Source: Pseudomonadota bacterium (GTDB taxonomy: Bacteria; Pseudomonadota; Gammaproteobacteria; Xanthomonadales; Xanthomonadaceae). From it: a DNA stretch of 8,103 nucleotides. Below the pieces are notes generated by a model. That model ran no database searches and was not told the DNA's origin. It worked only from the letters and a program-made list of their open reading frames with translations. The stretch is taken from NCBI GenBank assembly GCA_023453655.1, contig JAEXTE010000213.1, positions 1 to 8,103 on the forward strand, read 5' to 3'. A program made the position numbers and the translations under genes. Each line of letters opens with the position of its first letter. Positions within the stretch are counted from its first letter, which is position 1. Below are positions 6,361-8,103 of this stretch, one piece after another.

Positions 6361-6951
6361 CTAGAGCCCGCCGGTGACCTCCAGCACGCTGCCGGTGGCA
6401 TACGACGCCTCGTCGGACAGCAGCCAGGCCACTGCGGCCGCTATCTCTCCAGGCTGGCCCGGCCGTCCGAGCGGTACGCGCTGCGCGACGCGCCAGGCTC
6501 GGCCGGGCTCGCCGGCGCGGGCGTGGATGGAGGTGTCGATGGTCCCCGGCGATACCGCGTTGACGCGGATGGCGGCCGGCGCGAGTTCGCGGGCGAGGCC
6601 GCGGGTCAGCGTGTCGATCGCGGCCTTGGTGGCGGCATAGGCCACGTACTCGCCTGGCGATCCGGTCCTCGCGGCGATCGAAGAGATATTGACGATGGCG
6701 CGGGGCGTGCCGTCGGACCATCGCAGCGCCGCCTCCCGGCACAGCCTGGCCGGCGCGACCAGGTTGGTCGCCACCACGCGCGACAGCGTGGCGTCGTCCA
6801 GCAACCGGATCGCTCCGATCGCGCCGGTGACGCCCGCGTTGTTGACCAGCGCGGTCACGCGGCCCAGCGACTGCGCCGCGTCGAAGATGCGGGCGGGCGC
6901 CTCGGCATCGGCCACGTCGATACGCAGCGCCGCGCCGGGCGGCGCGCCGCC
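6361..6951 (-). pseudogene. SDR family oxidoreductase (FabG-like), N-terminus missing at the junction
   Basis: About 191-197 codons of a classical short-chain dehydrogenase are present, ending at the TAG at 6361. Visible motifs are NNAG (6832-6843), the NISS serine region (~6676-6690), catalytic YAATK (6625-6639), then NAVSPGTIDT and a closing ATGSVLEVTGGL. The first ~55 residues of the usual ~245-250 are absent, including the TGxxxGIG cofactor motif and any start codon. The homologous frame begins near LRIDVADAEAP and stops being recognisable at the palindrome 6936-6953, where glycosyltransferase code in another frame takes over. The catalytic part looks intact, so in the source genome the gene was probably whole, and the break is in this molecule or assembly. 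Substrate unknown. The exact edge cannot be placed within the palindrome. Confidence 0.85.
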
Positions 6952-6953
6952 CG
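6936..6953. repeat. 18-bp perfect palindrome at the junction of unrelated DNA
   Basis: CGGGCGGCGCGCCGCCCG equals its own reverse complement. To its left is the SDR gene in one frame, to its right the glycosyltransferase gene in another frame, both on the minus strand and both broken here. The all-GC palindrome is a plausible site for microhomology joining, template switching or misassembly. Confidence 0.85.
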
Positions 6954-7495
6954 CCCAGGACCGCCTCGGCCCAGGCCGTGAGGACCGTCGGTGCGCGCCG
7001 CAGCGAGGGCGCGAGCGCGCCCGAGGCGTCGAGGAGGCGGGGGACGGCGATCCCGACGCCGCCGTCCGGGTCGGCGAGCGGGGCCACCAGCCGGGCGACC
7101 GCACCGGGGTGGAGCCGCACGTCGGGGTTGAGGACGAGGAGCACGTCGTCGGGGCCGCCCAGCCGCGCGCCCGCGTTGATGGCAGCCGCGTACCCGGCGT
7201 TGGTCGGCGAGCGGAGCACCCGGCCCTCCGCCGGCAGGTCGGCGAGGAGCTGCTCGGCGAGGTCCGCCGTGCCGTCGCCGGAGGCGTTGTCCACGACGGT
7301 GACGTGCCAGGCGGGGACGCCCGCCATGGCCTCCGGGAGGCTCGCCAGCAGCCCGGGGAGCACCCGTGAGCTGCGGAACGTCACGACGACGGCGTGCACG
7401 GGCCCCGGGGAGGGGACGGGTCCGGGCGCGCCTGCGGCGGTGGGGGCGGGCGCGGTGCCCGGGCGTGTCACGTCTGCCACCAGGTGGTCCTGCAT
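6938..7495 (-). pseudogene. Glycosyltransferase family 2, N-terminal part, C-terminus missing at the junction
   Basis: From the ATG at 7495, about 186 residues of a GT-A fold glycosyltransferase of the rhamnosyltransferase/WbbL-like type can be read. After a low-complexity Ala/Pro/Gly lead (~32 residues) come the first strand VHAVVVTFRSSRVLPGLLAS, VVDNASGDGT near residues 68-75, NAGYAAAINAG (~99-109) that holds the nucleotide-sugar side, and LVLNPDVRL (~120-128), which takes the place of the DXD metal site. Homology stops after AEAVLGGRR, about where the palindrome lies, leaving out the acceptor half (usual total 280-320). The gene should transfer a sugar to a cell-wall or surface glycan. GGAGGAG directly abuts the ATG, which is unusually close, so a GTG at 7480 is a possible alternative. 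Base use is more strongly GC than in the genes to the left and suggests an actinobacterium. Confidence 0.82.
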
Positions 7496-7530
7496 CTCCT
7501 CCGGACGGCGGGGACGGTCGCCCCCGCGGG

Positions 7531-7548
7531 GTCACCAGGGTACGTGAC
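7531..7548. promoter_or_regulatory. GTCAC-N8-GTGAC dyad upstream of the glycosyltransferase
   Basis: Perfect 5-bp arms with an 8-base spacer lie 36 bases upstream of the glycosyltransferase start, in the 148-base gap after the PqqD-like gene. The position suits an operator or activator site. A TTGTCA overlaps it on the minus strand but has no matching -10. Functional meaning is uncertain. Confidence 0.25.
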
Positions 7549-7643
7549 AAAACGGAAATCCACGGCGTCGACGAGCGAAACGTCAGGTCGACGGCGGGGC
7601 CTCTGCGCGCCGGGCGGTGGGTGCCGGGGTGCCGACGGAGGGG

Positions 7644-7919
7644 TCAGGCGCCGGGCGCCCCGTCGGCGTCCGCGAGCAGCCCGAGGGAGCCCAGCCCGGC
7701 GACGAACTCGGCGACGTCGGAGCGCGCCGTCTCCGCGTCGATGCCGTACTCGGCGACGAGGGCGTCGGTGAGCTCCTCGGCGTCCCGCTCCTCGACGAGC
7801 AGCTTGGCCAGGAACGCCCCGCTACCGTTCGTGGTCAGGTAGGTCGAGCGGTGCAGGTCGAGCAGCACCAGGTCGCCGTCGATCTCCTGCCACGTGACGC
7901 CGTCGGTCCGAAGCCTCAT
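7644..7919 (-). CDS. PqqD-like RRE domain protein (RiPP precursor-binding type)
   Basis: This 91-residue protein fits the PqqD family, small winged helix-turn-helix proteins that bind leader peptides of ribosomally made, modified peptides and present them to tailoring enzymes. It starts MRLRTDGVTWQEIDGDLVLL. The family pattern DLHRSTYLTTNGSGAFLAKL (residues ~22-41) follows, then a helical part with VAEYGIDAETARSDVAEFVA and a last GLGSLGLL. The ATG at 7919 is chosen because MRLR is the usual family opening and TAGCAT sits 7 bases upstream as a -10, giving a leaderless mRNA. The ATG at 7928 (adding MRR) overlaps that element and has no ribosome-binding site. The gene is divergent from the nucleotidyltransferase-like gene with 41 bases between. 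No precursor peptide or modifying enzyme is visible here. Confidence 0.82.
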   Translation of the reverse strand: MRLRTDGVTWQEIDGDLVLLDLHRSTYLTTNGSGAFLAKLLVEERDAEELTDALVAEYGIDAETARSDVAEFVAGLGSLGLLADADGAPGA

Positions 7920-7926
7920 GCGACGC

Positions 7927-7932
7927 ATGCTA
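7927..7932 (-). promoter_or_regulatory. Possible -10 of a leaderless PqqD-like transcript
   Basis: The minus strand reads TAGCAT, then 7 bases, then the ATG at 7919. A -10 ending 7 bases before the A of ATG is the usual layout of leaderless genes in actinobacteria. No ribosome-binding site is present before either ATG. No clear -35 is seen. Confidence 0.4.
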
Positions 7933-7960
7933 GGGGGCCGGCGCCGGGAGGAGGGGTTCC

Positions 7961-8103
7961 GTGCCGGTCGCGCACCCGGTCGTGGCGGTGCTCGTCGACG
8001 CCGTCGCGGGCCGGTCCGCCGACGCCGCCGCGGCCGCGCGGGGCGCCCGGCTCGCCGACCTGCCGGTCGACGACGTCCTCGACGTCGCGGACGAGCACCG
8101 CGT
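7961..8103 (+). CDS. Probable nucleotidyltransferase-family protein, N-terminal part, cut by window edge
   Basis: A GTG at 7961 follows a strong GGGAGGAGGGG (7947-7956) by 4 bases and opens a frame of 47 codons to the edge of the window without a stop. The protein begins MPVAHPVVAVLVDAVAGRSA and reaches VDDVLDVADEHR. The helical opening and a D-V-A-D-E-H-R type helix near residue 45 resemble the start of the uncharacterised nucleotidyltransferase-like proteins that often neighbour PqqD-like genes in actinobacterial RiPP and surface-glycan clusters. No catalytic motif is in the visible part, so the family call is an inference from this short opening and from the neighbour. That it is a real gene is well supported by the ribosome-binding site, the strong GC third-position bias and the divergent arrangement. 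Confidence 0.55.
   Translation, partial: MPVAHPVVAVLVDAVAGRSADAAAAARGARLADLPVDDVLDVADEHR

Noticed and set aside
6936..6953. Palindrome as an integrase attachment site or transposon end
   Set aside because: No integrase, transposase, tRNA gene, target duplication or matching second copy is present in the window.
6310..6981. Plus-strand frames opposite the SDR fragment and glycosyltransferase
   Set aside because: Arg/Gly-rich translations without motifs; the minus strand carries recognisable SDR and glycosyltransferase sequence.
7366..7842. Plus-strand frame of 158 residues over the glycosyltransferase-PqqD gap
   Set aside because: It is antisense to two better-supported genes and its product is low-complexity Arg/Ser/Pro.
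1..8103. CRISPR arrays, tRNA or rRNA genes, insertion sequences, toxin-antitoxin or defence modules
   Set aside because: I looked for spaced direct repeats, cloverleaf-like segments, terminal inverted repeats and small paired genes with such motifs and found none.

Overview
The window looks like two pieces of DNA from different bacteria joined at about position 6945. Positions 1 to ~6936 look like a GC-rich gammaproteobacterium, most likely Xanthomonadaceae (Lysobacter/Luteimonas/Xanthomonas type). The signs are a UUCG-loop terminator, an E. coli-like YjgH, a glutaredoxin-type ArsC, a CrgA-like LysR regulator and an exported GH51 enzyme. Positions ~6954 to 8103 look like a high-GC actinobacterium: nearly every third codon position is G or C, there is a probable leaderless gene and a GTG start, and the PqqD-like and glycosyltransferase proteins are of actinobacterial type. 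These taxonomic assignments are judgements from the sequence, not search results.

Layout of the left part. The 5' end of galM (aldose 1-epimerase, minus strand) runs off the left edge. A 306-base divergent regulatory region follows, with two GNRA-capped hairpins and a short dyad. Next is an exported GH51 alpha-L-arabinofuranosidase (plus) ending at a strong terminator. A two-gene operon comes next (Gfo/Idh/MocA oxidoreductase, then an overlapping NAD-dependent epimerase, plus). It converges on a LysR regulator (minus) that is divergent from a YjgH-type Rid protein (plus). YjgH converges on arsC (minus). Last is the C-terminal three quarters of an SDR oxidoreductase (minus), which loses its NAD-binding N-terminus at the junction.

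Layout of the right part. It holds the N-terminal ~186 residues of a family 2 glycosyltransferase (minus, cut at the same junction), a complete PqqD-like RRE protein (minus), and the first 47 codons of a divergent gene (plus) that resembles the nucleotidyltransferases often found beside PqqD-like proteins. This may be the edge of an actinobacterial RiPP or cell-surface gene cluster.

How the genes may work together. GalM and the arabinofuranosidase fit a locus for plant arabinoside or other sugar use: the enzyme releases arabinose and the mutarotase interconverts sugar anomers. The oxidoreductase/epimerase pair is probably a sugar-modifying unit of unknown substrate. LysR probably controls yjgH. 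The most important point for a user is that both genes at 6936-6953 are broken inside an 18-bp perfect palindrome. This suggests an assembly or amplification chimera, or less likely a real illegitimate recombination. The long open frame crossing it (glycosyltransferase N-terminus read through to ArsC) should not be taken as a fusion protein. I found no convincing new defence, CRISPR or mobile system.
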